Below, in pieces: positions 54,116 to 62,605 of a stretch of 64,000 nt of DNA (the stretch's first letter is position 1; each line of letters opens with the position of its first letter). The notes beneath the pieces are model-generated. The model was not told where the DNA came from. It saw only the letters and a list, made by a program, of their open reading frames with translations, and searched no databases. Source of the stretch: an uncultured Clostridia bacterium (GTDB taxonomy: Bacteria > Bacillota > Clostridia > Oscillospirales > Oscillospiraceae); contig CAMCKD010000002.1 in the NCBI GenBank assembly GCA_945875335.1, positions 1-64,000 on the forward strand, written 5' to 3'. The position numbers were made by a program, and so were the translations under genes.

Positions 54116-56643
54116 AGCTGCTGATTTTAGACGGCAACAGTGTCATTAACCGGGCCTTTTTTGGCGTGAAGCCCCTTACGACTCGGGAAGGGCTATACAC
54201 CCACGCCATTTTTGGCTTCCTGAATATTCTGGAGCGGATGGAAAAGGAGGAGCAGCCCGATGCGGTGGCTGTGGCCTTCGACCTCCACGGCCCCACCTTC
54301 CGCCATCTGCGCTATGATGGCTACAAGGCCACCCGCCACGGCATGCCGGAGGAGCTGGCCCAGCAGATGCCCTATACCAAACAGATTCTGCGGGCCATGA
54401 ACATTCCCATTTATGAATGCCAGGGCTGGGAGGCCGACGATGTGATCGGCACGGTGGGGCGCATCTGCTCCAACAACGCCTGGCAGTGCGTGATCGTGAC
54501 AGGAGACCGGGACAGTCTTCAGCTGATTGACGACCATGTGAATGTAAAGCTGGTGATATCCAAGCCCGGCCAGACCAATGCAACGCTCTATACCCCCCAG
54601 GTTTTCCGGGAGGAATACGGCTTTGAGCCCAAAAAGCTGATTGATCTGAAAGCGCTGATGGGGGATTCCTCGGATAACATCCCCGGTGTGGCCGGGGTGG
54701 GGCCGAAAACCGCCAAGGAGCTTCTGGCAAAATTTGGCAGCCTGGATGGGGTCTATGCCCATCTGGACGATGCTTCCATCCGCCCCAAGCTCCGGGAAAA
54801 GCTGGAGGCGGGCAGGGAAAATGCCTATCTTTCCTATGAGCTGGCAACCATCATCCCGGAGGCTCCCATCGAGTTTGCCCCGGAGGATGCGCTGAAAAAA
54901 CCCTACAATAAAAAGGAGCTGTATCAGCTGTTCCAGAAGCTGGAATTTGTCCGCCTGATTGACAAATACGGTTTGCGGGGCGCGGATGTGGAGGTGCCTG
55001 TTTCCACTCAGAAAGCAGAACGGCTGCCGAAAGCGGATATGGTGCCCGAGAATTTGCAGGAATGCGCGCTCTATGCGGCGGCGGACGGCAGCATCGGCAT
55101 TGCCTGGGCGGAAGGGGTATGTGCCCTCACCCCCATGGAGGTGCAGATGCAGCAGTTTCATCTGCCGGAAGAGGTTAAACTGCTCCTCCATGATTCCAAA
55201 ACCACCCGGCACCGACTGGCGGAGCTGGGAATCTCCTGCCCGGAGGCGGCTTTTGACACGGCTCTGGCAGCTTACGATTTGAACCCCTCCCAGTCCGATT
55301 ACCCCGTATCCAAACTGGCAACCACCTTCCTGAGCCTGAATGTGCAGGATGAAAACGCGCAGGATTGTGCCGAAGCCGTCTGGCTGCTGAAAGCAGTTTT
55401 GGAGCAAGAGCTGGAACGCAGTGGAATGACGCGGCTCTACCGGGAAATCGAGCTGCCCCTATGCGACGTTCTCTACCAGATGGAACGCCGGGGCATCGCC
55501 ATTGACCGAAACCAGCTGGAACAGTTCGGCACCATGCTCTCTCAGAGAATTGCAGATTGCGAAGCGCTGATCTATTCCTTCTCTGGGGAGACCTTTAACA
55601 TCAATTCCCCCAAGCAGCTGGGAGACCTGCTCTTTGAAAAGCTTGGTCTGCCTCCCGTGAAAAAGACCAAAACCGGCTATGCCACCAACGCAGATGTGCT
55701 GGAAAAGCTGAAAAGCAAGCATCCCATCATTCCGGCCATTATGGACTATCGGATGCTCACCAAGCTGAAATCCACCTATGCCGACGGCTTGATGAAGGAG
55801 ATTCGGGAGGATGGGAGGATCCACACCACCTTCCAGAATCTGGTCACTGCCACCGGCCGCCTTTCCTCCACGGAACCCAATTTGCAGAACATCCCCGTGC
55901 GCACTGATTTGGGCGCGGAGATTCGGAAGATGTTTGTCCCCAGAGAAGGGTGTGTGCTTGTGGACGCGGACTACAGCCAGATCGAGCTGCGGGTGCTGGC
56001 CCATATTGCGGACGACAAGACCATGCAGCAGGCTTTCTGCACTGGTGAGGATATCCACACCGCCACCGCCGCCCAGGTATTCGGGGTGGACAAGGATGCC
56101 GTCACTGCTTTGCAGCGGCGCCACGCCAAGGCGGTGAACTTTGGCATTGTCTATGGCATTTCGGAGTTCTCCCTGGCGGAGGACATCGGTGTCAGCCGGT
56201 ATGAGGCCCGGGATTATATCGACCATTATCTTGCAACCTATCACGGTGTCCGGGACTATATGAAAAAGGTAGTCTCCGATGCCCGGGAGATCGGATACAC
56301 CCAGACCCTTTACGGCCGCAGACGCTATATTCCAGAGCTGAAAAGCAGTAATTTCAATGTTCGCCAGGGAGCGGAGCGGATCGCATTGAACACGCCCATT
56401 CAGGGCACCGCCGCGGACTTGATCAAGCTTGCCATGATTCGGGTGGAGGCTGCTCTGCGGGAGCATTTCCCAGAGGCGGAGCTGCTGCTGCAGGTTCATG
56501 ATGAACTGATTGTGGAGTGCCCGGAGGGAATGGCGCCTCAGGTGGCAGAGCTGGTCAGCCGGGAGATGGAGCAGGTCGCTTCCCTCAGCGTTCCTCTCAC
56601 CGCAGAGGCAAAATTCGGAAAGAGCTGGTATGAGGCGAAATGA
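54112..56643 (+). CDS. polA: DNA polymerase I, proofreading domain degenerate
   Basis: An 843-residue family A polymerase. Residues 1-290 are the 5'-3' exonuclease (GNSVINRAFFG, GWEADDVIGT, GDSSDNIPGVAGVGPKTA). The middle domain, residues about 300-440, lacks the DxE and other acidic residues of an active 3'-5' exonuclease, as in Bacillus and Thermus enzymes. The polymerase motifs A (DYSQIELRVLA), B (RRHAKAVNFGIVYGIS) and C (QVHDELIVE) are intact. It fills gaps in repair and Okazaki processing. The ATG at 54112 overlaps the cysS stop. Confidence 0.95.
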   Translation: MKLLILDGNSVINRAFFGVKPLTTREGLYTHAIFGFLNILERMEKEEQPDAVAVAFDLHGPTFRHLRYDGYKATRHGMPEELAQQMPYTKQILRAMNIPIYECQGWEADDVIGTVGRICSNNAWQCVIVTGDRDSLQLIDDHVNVKLVISKPGQTNATLYTPQVFREEYGFEPKKLIDLKALMGDSSDNIPGVAGVGPKTAKELLAKFGSLDGVYAHLDDASIRPKLREKLEAGRENAYLSYELATIIPEAPIEFAPEDALKKPYNKKELYQLFQKLEFVRLIDKYGLRGADVEVPVSTQKAERLPKADMVPENLQECALYAAADGSIGIAWAEGVCALTPMEVQMQQFHLPEEVKLLLHDSKTTRHRLAELGISCPEAAFDTALAAYDLNPSQSDYPVSKLATTFLSLNVQDENAQDCAEAVWLLKAVLEQELERSGMTRLYREIELPLCDVLYQMERRGIAIDRNQLEQFGTMLSQRIADCEALIYSFSGETFNINSPKQLGDLLFEKLGLPPVKKTKTGYATNADVLEKLKSKHPIIPAIMDYRMLTKLKSTYADGLMKEIREDGRIHTTFQNLVTATGRLSSTEPNLQNIPVRTDLGAEIRKMFVPREGCVLVDADYSQIELRVLAHIADDKTMQQAFCTGEDIHTATAAQVFGVDKDAVTALQRRHAKAVNFGIVYGISEFSLAEDIGVSRYEARDYIDHYLATYHGVRDYMKKVVSDAREIGYTQTLYGRRRYIPELKSSNFNVRQGAERIALNTPIQGTAADLIKLAMIRVEAALREHFPEAELLLQVHDELIVECPEGMAPQVAELVSREMEQVASLSVPLTAEAKFGKSWYEAK

Positions 56644-57083
56644 TGGAAATTCTTCCCATGGCGCAGCAGCATGTTTCCCAGGTTGCAGCGCTGGAACAGA
56701 TTTGCTTTTCCGAGCCCTGGAGTGAAAACAGCGTGGCCGGAGAGCTTGCCAATCCGCTTTCTGTATGGCTTGTCTGCGTGGAGAACGGGACCGTATGCGG
56801 TTATGTGGGCTCCCAGACGGTGCTGGGGGAATCGGACATGATGAACGTGGCCGTCCACCCGGATTTTCGGAGAAGGGGCATTGCCGAAGGGCTGATTTGC
56901 GAACTCGTAGAAACCCTGAAAGGGAAGGACAGCCATTGCCTGACTCTGGAAGTCCGTTCCTCCAATGTGCCTGCCATTGCTCTGTATGAGAAACTTGGCT
57001 TTGCCCAGGTGGGCAGAAGAAAAAACTACTATCGAAATCCCAAAGAGGATGCCCTCATTTTGAGAAAGGAGTGGCAGATTTGA
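56640..57083 (+). CDS. rimI: Ribosomal protein S18-alanine N-acetyltransferase
   Basis: A 147-residue GNAT protein with the acetyl-CoA loop HPDFRRRGIAEGL and NVPAIALYEKLGFAQVGRRKNYY, which identifies RimI. RimI-like genes commonly sit with tsaD in Firmicutes (often in tsaE-tsaB-rimI-tsaD order), but tsaB and tsaE are absent here. Its start overlaps the polA stop (ATGATGG), and its stop overlaps the tsaD start region. Confidence 0.9.
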   Translation: MMEILPMAQQHVSQVAALEQICFSEPWSENSVAGELANPLSVWLVCVENGTVCGYVGSQTVLGESDMMNVAVHPDFRRRGIAEGLICELVETLKGKDSHCLTLEVRSSNVPAIALYEKLGFAQVGRRKNYYRNPKEDALILRKEWQI

Positions 57084-58096
57084 ACATTCTGGCTGTGGAG
57101 TCCTCCTGCGATGAAACCGCTGTTGCCATTGTTCGCAACGGGCGGGAAATTCTCACGGACTGCATCGCGTCTCAAGTGGATCTGCACCGTCTTTATGGCG
57201 GCGTGGTGCCGGAGATAGCCTCAAGAAAGCACATTGAGGCCATATCGGGGCTTGCCGATCAGGCGTTGGCTGAAACCGGTCTGAGCAGGGCAGACATCGA
57301 TGCCGTGGCAGTGACCTATGCGCCCGGGCTCATTGGGGCGGTGCTGGTGGGCGTGAATTTTGCCAAAGCCGCCGCTTTCGCTATGAAGAAACCCCTGATT
57401 CCCGTGCATCACATCCGGGGTCACATTGCCGCCAATTACCTTGCCTACCCGGAATTGGAGCCGCCCTTTTTGTGCCTGGTGGTTTCCGGGGGCCACACCA
57501 TGATTGTGGAAGTGAAGGACTACACTGAAATGAACATCCTGGGCACTTCTCTGGATGACGCGGCAGGAGAGTGCTTCGACAAGGTGGCCCGTGTGCTGGG
57601 CATGCCCTATCCCGGCGGTGCGGCTCTGGACAAGATGGCTCAGCAGGGAAACGACAAACAATATGAGCTTCCCCGCAGCAGACCCGGTGAGAACCCATAC
57701 AATATGAGCTTTTCCGGCCTGAAAACAGCGGCGCTGAACCTGATCCACCATGCCGGGCAGGTGGGAGAGGAATTGAACATCCCCGACCTGTGCGCCAGTT
57801 TTTCCGCTGCGGTTTCCGATACCCTGGTTCCCAGAGTGGTGATGGCGATGGAACAGACTGGTCACCGAAAAATCGCTGTGGCAGGAGGAGTTGCAGCCAA
57901 TTCCAGAATCCGCCATGATATTTTGGAGGCAGCGGGGAAGCTGAATGCTCAGGTTTTTATGCCGCCCCTGCGCCTGTGCGGTGACAACGGTGCCATGATT
58001 GGAGCCCAGGCGTACTATGAATTCCTCGCCGGCAACGTGGCAGATATGAGCTTGAATGCCTATGCAACCAAGTCCATTTTGGGAGAAGCGCTGTAG
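57080..58096 (+). CDS. tsaD: tRNA N6-adenosine threonylcarbamoyltransferase
   Basis: A 338-residue ASKHA-fold metalloenzyme that completes t6A37 in tRNAs reading ANN codons. The metal His pair lies in HHIRGHIAANYL, and the N-terminal NILAVESSCDETAVAIV and VSGGHTMIVEV are diagnostic. The start is TTG at 57080: AAAGGAG ends 8 bases upstream, and the GTG at 57071 lies on that site. It is the last gene of the cysS unit. A weak hairpin (GTAACT-GAAT-AGTTAC, 58116-58131) with TTTT follows. Confidence 0.95.
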   Translation: MNILAVESSCDETAVAIVRNGREILTDCIASQVDLHRLYGGVVPEIASRKHIEAISGLADQALAETGLSRADIDAVAVTYAPGLIGAVLVGVNFAKAAAFAMKKPLIPVHHIRGHIAANYLAYPELEPPFLCLVVSGGHTMIVEVKDYTEMNILGTSLDDAAGECFDKVARVLGMPYPGGAALDKMAQQGNDKQYELPRSRPGENPYNMSFSGLKTAALNLIHHAGQVGEELNIPDLCASFSAAVSDTLVPRVVMAMEQTGHRKIAVAGGVAANSRIRHDILEAAGKLNAQVFMPPLRLCGDNGAMIGAQAYYEFLAGNVADMSLNAYATKSILGEAL

Positions 58097-58197
58097 TCGA
58101 AAACAAAATTGCCTTGTAACTGAATAGTTACCGTTTTGAAATAATCTTAATAAAATATTCAAAGATTCGCCAAATTTTACGGTAAAAACTGTGAACA

Positions 58198-58249
58198 AGC
58201 CTGTGGAAAGTGTGAAAAACTGTGTATACATAACACTTTTCCACAGGCT
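58198..58249. repeat. Inverted repeat carrying two DnaA-box-like sequences
   Basis: AGCCTGTGGAAAGTGT (58198-58213) is the inverse of ACACTTTTCCACAGGCT (58233-58249) except for one extra base, around a 19-base A/T-rich loop. The right arm contains TTTTCCACA (58237-58245), which fits the DnaA-box consensus TTWTNCACA; the left arm holds the inverted variant TGTGGAAAG (58202-58210). It lies in the 200-base gap between tsaD and the GNAT gene. No T-run follows, so it is not a good terminator. Confidence 0.6.
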
Positions 58250-58297
58250 AACGCTTTGAAGACACAGTAAAAAAGTTACAAAATAATGGAGGCCGAA

Positions 58298-58828
58298 ATG
58301 CTTCATATTGCAAAAAACCTGGGCCAGCTCTCCTTCGGCAAGCTGATGGCAGTTTACCTGGATACCAATCGAATCAATGGCGCTCTCCTTGCCCCCGAGG
58401 AGACCGTTGAGCGACAAATTCAGCTGTCAGAGCAGGAAGCTTACTCATACCTGCATGACGACTTCTTCCAGCAGAAGGGCGCCGTGTACTGCATCTGGGA
58501 AGAAGGGGGAGCATACGTCTGCGCTCTCCGCCTGGAGCCCTACATGGATGGCCTCCTTTTGGAAGCGTTGGAAACAGCCCCCAGTTATCGCAGAAGGGGA
58601 TATGCCGTCCTGCTGATTGGGGCAGTTCAACAGATGCTGGAGCAGCAGGGCAGTGTCCGAATTTATTCCCATGTGGGCAAGCGCAACGAAGCTTCCCTGA
58701 AAACCCATTTTGCCTGTGGCTTTCAGATCATGAAAGACCATGCAGCCTACATTGACGGCAGCGTAAATGACCGGGCCTATACGCTGTGCTACGAAAAAAA
58801 TATTGCAGAAATTGAAAAAAAGAATTGA
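58298..58828 (+). CDS. GNAT family acetyltransferase
   Basis: A 176-residue protein. The acetyl-CoA loop ETAPSYRRRGYAVLLIGAV near residues 90-108 and the C-terminal VGKRNEASLKTHFACGFQIM pattern show the GNAT fold. The substrate is unknown. The start at 58298 has GGAGG 5 bases upstream; the ATG at 58286 overlaps that site. It follows the inverted repeat at 58198-58249, which may control it. The promoter of the tRNA gene overlaps its stop codon. Confidence 0.78.
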   Translation: MLHIAKNLGQLSFGKLMAVYLDTNRINGALLAPEETVERQIQLSEQEAYSYLHDDFFQQKGAVYCIWEEGGAYVCALRLEPYMDGLLLEALETAPSYRRRGYAVLLIGAVQQMLEQQGSVRIYSHVGKRNEASLKTHFACGFQIMKDHAAYIDGSVNDRAYTLCYEKNIAEIEKKN

Positions 58829-58853
58829 CAAATCTGGTTCCATGATGTATTAT
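58825..58853 (+). promoter_or_regulatory. tRNA-Ser promoter
   Basis: Consensus TTGACA (58825-58830) and TATTAT (58848-58853) are 17 bases apart. The -35 overlaps the stop codon of the GNAT gene. Confidence 0.8.
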
Positions 58854-58881
58854 ATCCTAGCTGGCAGCGAGAGCTGAGTAT

Positions 58882-58973
58882 GGAGAAGTCGCGTAGCTGG
58901 CCGAGCGCGCACGATTGGAAATCGTGTATACCCCAAAAGGGTATCGAGGGTTCAAATCCCTCCTTCTCCGCCA
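58882..58973 (+). tRNA. tRNA-Ser (anticodon GGA)
   Basis: The acceptor stem GGAGAAG pairs with CTTCTCC, followed by discriminator G and an encoded CCA. The anticodon stem CACGA/TCGTG encloses the loop TTGGAAA with anticodon GGA. The long variable arm (TACCCCAAAAGGGTA) marks a class II tRNA. GGTTCAAATCC is the T-loop. Confidence 0.96.
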
Positions 58974-58980
58974 CAAAATG

Positions 58981-59010
58981 AGACGATTGCGAAAGCAGTC
59001 GTCTTTTTTT
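58981..59010 (+). terminator. tRNA-Ser terminator
   Basis: AGACGATTGC (58981-58990) pairs with GCAGTCGTCT (58995-59004) around GAAA, with one G-T wobble. A seven-base T-run follows. Confidence 0.92.
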
Positions 59011-59044
59011 GCGCAGACTATTCTTTGATAGAGAGGCGCGGATT

Positions 59045-59953
59045 ATGGCAGCAGTATTAACCAAAGCCGGTTGCTTTGTAGCAATCATCTTTCTTGGCTG
59101 GGCCCTTCGGCGGATTGGATTTTTCAAGGAAGGGGATTTTCAGGTTTTATCCAAAATCGTCCTTCGCATCACCCTTCCGGCGTCCATTGTATATAGCTTT
59201 TCCGGCAAACAGATTGACCCGTCCATGCTTTTGCTCAGCGTGTTCGGCTTTTCCCTTGGCATTGTCTACATTGGAATCGGTTATCTGATTTCCGTGGGAA
59301 AGGGCAAGGAGCAGAAGGCCTTTTCCATTTTGAATATCTCCGGCTATAACATCGGTAATTTCACCATGCCCTTTGCCCAGAGCTTCCTGGGCCCTGCCGG
59401 TGTGGTGACCACCAGCCTGTTTGATACCGGCAATGCTTTCATCTGCCTGGGCGTGTCCTACAGCGTGGCAGCCATGGTGCAGCGGGGGGAGAAATTCTCC
59501 ATGATAAAAATCCTCCGTGACCTTGCCAAATCCGTTCCCTTTGTCACCTATATCATCATGGCTCTGCTGGCGCTGCTCCATGTGCGGCTGCCGTCCCAGG
59601 CAATTGAGTTCGCGGCTCTGTTAGGAAACGCCAATGCTCCTATGGCAATGCTGATGCTGGGGGTTGGCTTCAAGATTTCCGGCGACAGCAGCCAGATTCA
59701 TTCCATTGTAAAAATCCTTACCGTGCGCTATGCCATTGCGATTGTTGTCTCCCTGGGCTGTTTCTTCCTGCTTCCCGCCGCTCTGGAAACCCGCCAGACC
59801 CTGGCACTGCTGGCATTCAGTCCCATTGCATCCGCAGCCCCTGCCTTTACCAGTGAACTGGGAGGGGATTCCGGATTGTCCAGTGCCATCAACTCCCTGT
59901 CTATTATCATCAGCTTGGTGTGCATCGTGGGTGTTTTGCTTTTGATTCTATAA
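59045..59953 (+). CDS. AEC (auxin efflux carrier) family transporter
   Basis: A 302-residue membrane protein with about nine or ten helices. The conserved polar breaks of the AEC family are visible: ITLPASIVYSFSG, NISGYNIGNFTMPFAQSFLG in the middle, and NANAPMAMLMLGVGFKI. The family exports or takes up organic anions such as malate; the substrate cannot be predicted. The ATG at 59045 has GAGG 8 bases upstream. I see no clear promoter between it and the tRNA terminator 35 bases upstream. Confidence 0.88.
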   Translation: MAAVLTKAGCFVAIIFLGWALRRIGFFKEGDFQVLSKIVLRITLPASIVYSFSGKQIDPSMLLLSVFGFSLGIVYIGIGYLISVGKGKEQKAFSILNISGYNIGNFTMPFAQSFLGPAGVVTTSLFDTGNAFICLGVSYSVAAMVQRGEKFSMIKILRDLAKSVPFVTYIIMALLALLHVRLPSQAIEFAALLGNANAPMAMLMLGVGFKISGDSSQIHSIVKILTVRYAIAIVVSLGCFFLLPAALETRQTLALLAFSPIASAAPAFTSELGGDSGLSSAINSLSIIISLVCIVGVLLLIL

Positions 59954-59961
59954 AAACGAAG

Positions 59962-60005
59962 CCCCTGTCCTCAGAACCGAAACCGCTCTGAAGACAGGGG
60001 ATTTT
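59962..60005. terminator. Bidirectional terminator between the AEC gene and asnA
   Basis: CCCCTGTC (59962-59969) pairs with GACAGGGG (59993-60000). An inner CTCAGA/TCTGAA pairing extends the stem. ATTTTC follows on the plus strand and GCTTCGTTTTTAT on the minus strand. Confidence 0.82.
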
Positions 60006-60009
60006 CATA

Positions 60010-61017
60010 TCACAGCAGGGGGATTCCTGCCTTTTCGCAGGCTTCGATGGTTTCATGGTCCCAAACGCTGGACTGAACTTCGCCGATGTGGGCGCAGCCC
60101 AGCAGCAGCATGGCAAGCCGGGACTGGCCGATGCCGCCGCCGATGGTCAGGGGCAGCTCGTTTGCCAGCAGCATTTTGTGGAAGGGCAGCTCCCGGCGAC
60201 TATCGCAGCCGGAGAGCGTCAGCTGGCGGTCCAAAGACTCTGCATCCACCCGGATGCCCATGGAGGAAACCTCCAGCGCCCGATCCAGAACCTCGTCCCA
60301 GAAGAAGATGTCGCAGTTCAGTGCCCAGTCGTCATAGTCCGGGGCCCGTCCGTCGTGGGGCTTGCCGGAGCGGAGCTTGCCGCCGATTTGCATGATGCAG
60401 GTGGTGGGGTGTTCCCGGACGTAGGTCTTTTCCCGCTGGGAGGGGGTCAGCTCGGGGTACAGGTCTTCCAGCTCCTGAGAGGTGATAAAACTGACCTCCG
60501 GGCTGAGCTTGGTATGCAGCTGGGGATAGCGGACATGGAGCCGGTCATTGGTGGCGCAGATGGAGCGGACAATGGCGGCGACGATCAGCTTCAAGAAATC
60601 CAGATTCCGGTTTTCCCGGGTAATAATCTTTTCCCAGTCCCACTGGTCAACATAGATGGAGTGGATGTTGTCCAGCTCTTCATCCCGGCGGATGGCGTTC
60701 ATATCGGTGTACAGGCCGCCGCCCACAGAAAAATTGTACCGCTTCAGAGCCAGCCGCTTCCATTTTGCCAGGGAGTGCACCACCTGGGCATCGGTTCCCA
60801 CAGCGGGAACGTCAAAGCTGACGGGGCGCTCGTAGCCGTTCAGGTTGTCGTTGAGGCCGGAATCCTCGGTGACGAACAGGGGAGCGGAGACCCGCTTCAG
60901 GTTCAGCGCAGAGGAAAACTCCTCCTGAAAGGTGGCCTTGATGTAGGCAATGGCCCGCTGGGTGTCGTAGGCATCCAGGGTAGGGGAGTAGTGTTCGGGT
61001 ATGTAGATTTTGTTCAT
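60010..61017 (-). CDS. asnA: Aspartate-ammonia ligase (asparagine synthetase A)
   Basis: A 335-residue class II synthetase-like enzyme that makes asparagine from aspartate, ammonia and ATP. FVTEDSGLNDNLNGYERPVSFD and VVHSLAKWKRLAL at the N-terminus and GGGIGQSRLAMLLL near the C-terminus are diagnostic. AsnA is an ancient relative of aspartyl/asparaginyl-tRNA synthetases. AAAGGGTGA precedes the ATG, and a promoter lies about 40 bases upstream. Confidence 0.95.
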   Translation of the reverse strand: MNKIYIPEHYSPTLDAYDTQRAIAYIKATFQEEFSSALNLKRVSAPLFVTEDSGLNDNLNGYERPVSFDVPAVGTDAQVVHSLAKWKRLALKRYNFSVGGGLYTDMNAIRRDEELDNIHSIYVDQWDWEKIITRENRNLDFLKLIVAAIVRSICATNDRLHVRYPQLHTKLSPEVSFITSQELEDLYPELTPSQREKTYVREHPTTCIMQIGGKLRSGKPHDGRAPDYDDWALNCDIFFWDEVLDRALEVSSMGIRVDAESLDRQLTLSGCDSRRELPFHKMLLANELPLTIGGGIGQSRLAMLLLGCAHIGEVQSSVWDHETIEACEKAGIPLL

Positions 61018-61055
61018 GACGGATCACCCTTTCGAGAAAATGCAAAGATAGTTCT

Positions 61056-61083
61056 ATTGTATTCATTTTCCACCTAAAATCAA
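61056..61083 (-). promoter_or_regulatory. asnA promoter
   Basis: On the minus strand, TTGATT (61078-61083) and TACAAT (61056-61061) are 16 bases apart. The rest of the 280-base gap up to 61298 is A/T-rich with short imperfect hairpins; I see no gene or RNA there. Confidence 0.65.
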
Positions 61084-61298
61084 GTATTTTTTGAGCTGCG
61101 AAAAATGATTGCATTTCGATGCTGTTATGTTACAAGTATGATGCATCTGCCCGGTAGGATAAGGCTGTAAAAAAGAAATGAAAAAAATATTTGAAAACCT
61201 GTGACGTTTCGGGTTCAAAATCCGTCTATATGGGCAGAGGGAAATGAACCGGCGTCCGCCGTTTTCAGATAATCAACTCTACAATAAGGAGGAACAGA

Positions 61299-61475
61299 AT
61301 GATGAATACCCAAAGAGAATTACATAACGCAATCCGCAAAAGCGCATGGATCGATGTGGCTAACCGCATTGTATCCTTCCAGCAAATCGGGGAGGCGTCC
61401 TGCTATACCGCGGACGAGCCAGAATTCTGGCCCCATATTATGGAGCTGGTCAGCGTTGGCTACCGCTTGCAGTAA
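61299..61475 (+). CDS. Small hypothetical protein (58 residues)
   Basis: AAGGAGG lies 6 bases before the double ATG. The 58-residue product is soluble and begins NTQRELHNAIRKSAWIDVA, with three Trp/Phe-rich patches (EFWPHIM) and a basic end. It is not a piece of a known domain that I can name. It is followed 19 bases later by a lipoprotein gene on the same strand, suggesting a two-gene unit. The strong ribosome binding site is the main evidence that it is real. Confidence 0.6.
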   Translation: MMNTQRELHNAIRKSAWIDVANRIVSFQQIGEASCYTADEPEFWPHIMELVSVGYRLQ

Positions 61476-61494
61476 GAACAGGAAGGGAACAATT

Positions 61495-61971
61495 ATGCGC
61501 CGAATAAGTCTTGTGATGTTCGCGCTGCTGACGGCGATGACCCTTTTCGGATGCAGTGCACCGCCGGAGGTGGGGGATTTTACCTTCGACCTGCCGGAGG
61601 GATTCAGCATGGCAGATATCACAGAAAAAAGCTGTTCCATTGTCAATTCTGAAAATATCCAGGTGGGCGGAATCATCTTAACAGGGCTGCGGGCAAAGGA
61701 TATTCGGAAATCCGGCTCTGATGACTTTGGACGTTACCTGAATGACGTGGCCTGGGGCTGTGAGTTTTTCAGCTGGAACGGCGGCGACAGAAGCCATCCC
61801 CTGCAATATATGAGCATGACCGTCACCGTCCCCGATACCCAGCAGAAGCAGGAATACTACCGGGTCTTTTTCGTAAGGAAATCCGGGGTATACGACATGT
61901 GGTTCGACCTGGCACAGATCCACCGGGATACCGTCTCAGAATTCTTCCCCATTGCCGAAGCAAAGGAATAA
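61495..61971 (+). CDS. Putative lipoprotein of unknown function
   Basis: A 158-residue protein with an N-terminal signal (RRISLVMFALLTAMTLFGC) ending in a lipobox with Cys20, then a small soluble domain. The domain starts FTFDLPEGFSMADITEKSCSI and has alternating strands, like other small extracytoplasmic domains of clostridial lipoproteins. AGGAAGGG precedes the ATG. It ends at a strong terminator. I do not recognise a specific family. Confidence 0.7.
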   Translation: MRRISLVMFALLTAMTLFGCSAPPEVGDFTFDLPEGFSMADITEKSCSIVNSENIQVGGIILTGLRAKDIRKSGSDDFGRYLNDVAWGCEFFSWNGGDRSHPLQYMSMTVTVPDTQQKQEYYRVFFVRKSGVYDMWFDLAQIHRDTVSEFFPIAEAKE

Positions 61972-61976
61972 AATTA

Positions 61977-62018
61977 CTCGCACATCCAGGAGGTTTTTGG
62001 ATGTGCGAGCTTTCTTTT
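61977..62018 (+). terminator. Terminator after the lipoprotein gene
   Basis: CTCGCACATCCA (61977-61988) pairs perfectly with TGGATGTGCGAG (61998-62009). CTTTCTTTT follows. Confidence 0.9.
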
Positions 62019-62043
62019 ACGTAGATGGGGGAATCGCCACGCC

Positions 62044-62583
62044 TTAATCTCTCGGAATAACTTCATTATAAGTATCAAACCAGTTGTTTTTTGGCGTGTA
62101 CGCATCTTCACGATTTGCAAGTCCGTTTTCTTCCAAAAAGGAGATATCCTCGTCGGTGGCATGAATGATTTCCGCAATTCTTTCATGCCCAACGGAATAG
62201 AACCAACATTGGTTTCCCTTGAAAAACGCCAAGTCTTGGGGATAGAATGGGCGTGTCCATGCGCTCAGACAGTCAACCTTTCCCAGTATTTCCTTCGCCT
62301 GGGCACAGTTCTTGTAAAATACAATTTTGTAGGTCGTATTGGGGCAATCAGTGGCAGGCGTACCAGGCCAGCTTGGATCGCATCTTCTTTTCACCTGAAA
62401 AGGCTTCAACTCTTGTAGGAATGACTTCATTATTTTTGTGTACCCTTTGCCATCATAATTGGCATAAACCAGCATAAAAAAGTCTGTTCTGGAAAAGGCG
62501 TAATCCAGGAAACGTCTGTAAACCGCGCCTGTGCAAAGATCCCGATACTGATCATCATGATTGAAAGAAATCGCTCTATCCAC
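62044..62583 (-). CDS. Hypothetical protein
   Basis: A 179-residue soluble protein with no signal or membrane segment. It starts with GTG at 62583, with AGAGGAG 6 bases upstream. It is rich in aromatic residues (FFMLVYANYDGKGY, QCWFYSVGHERIAEI) and holds several cysteines. I cannot assign a family. It lies 22 bases after the HAD phosphatase gene and may be the last gene of that unit. Base composition is lower in GC than its neighbours, a hint of later arrival. Confidence 0.6.
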   Translation of the reverse strand: MDRAISFNHDDQYRDLCTGAVYRRFLDYAFSRTDFFMLVYANYDGKGYTKIMKSFLQELKPFQVKRRCDPSWPGTPATDCPNTTYKIVFYKNCAQAKEILGKVDCLSAWTRPFYPQDLAFFKGNQCWFYSVGHERIAEIIHATDEDISFLEENGLANREDAYTPKNNWFDTYNEVIPRD

Positions 62584-62605
62584 TTTGCGCTCCTCTTCTG
62601 TTGGG

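Noticed and set aside
58198..58249. Chromosomal replication origin
   Set aside because: Only two DnaA-like boxes and no dnaA, dnaN, rpmH or other origin markers nearby.
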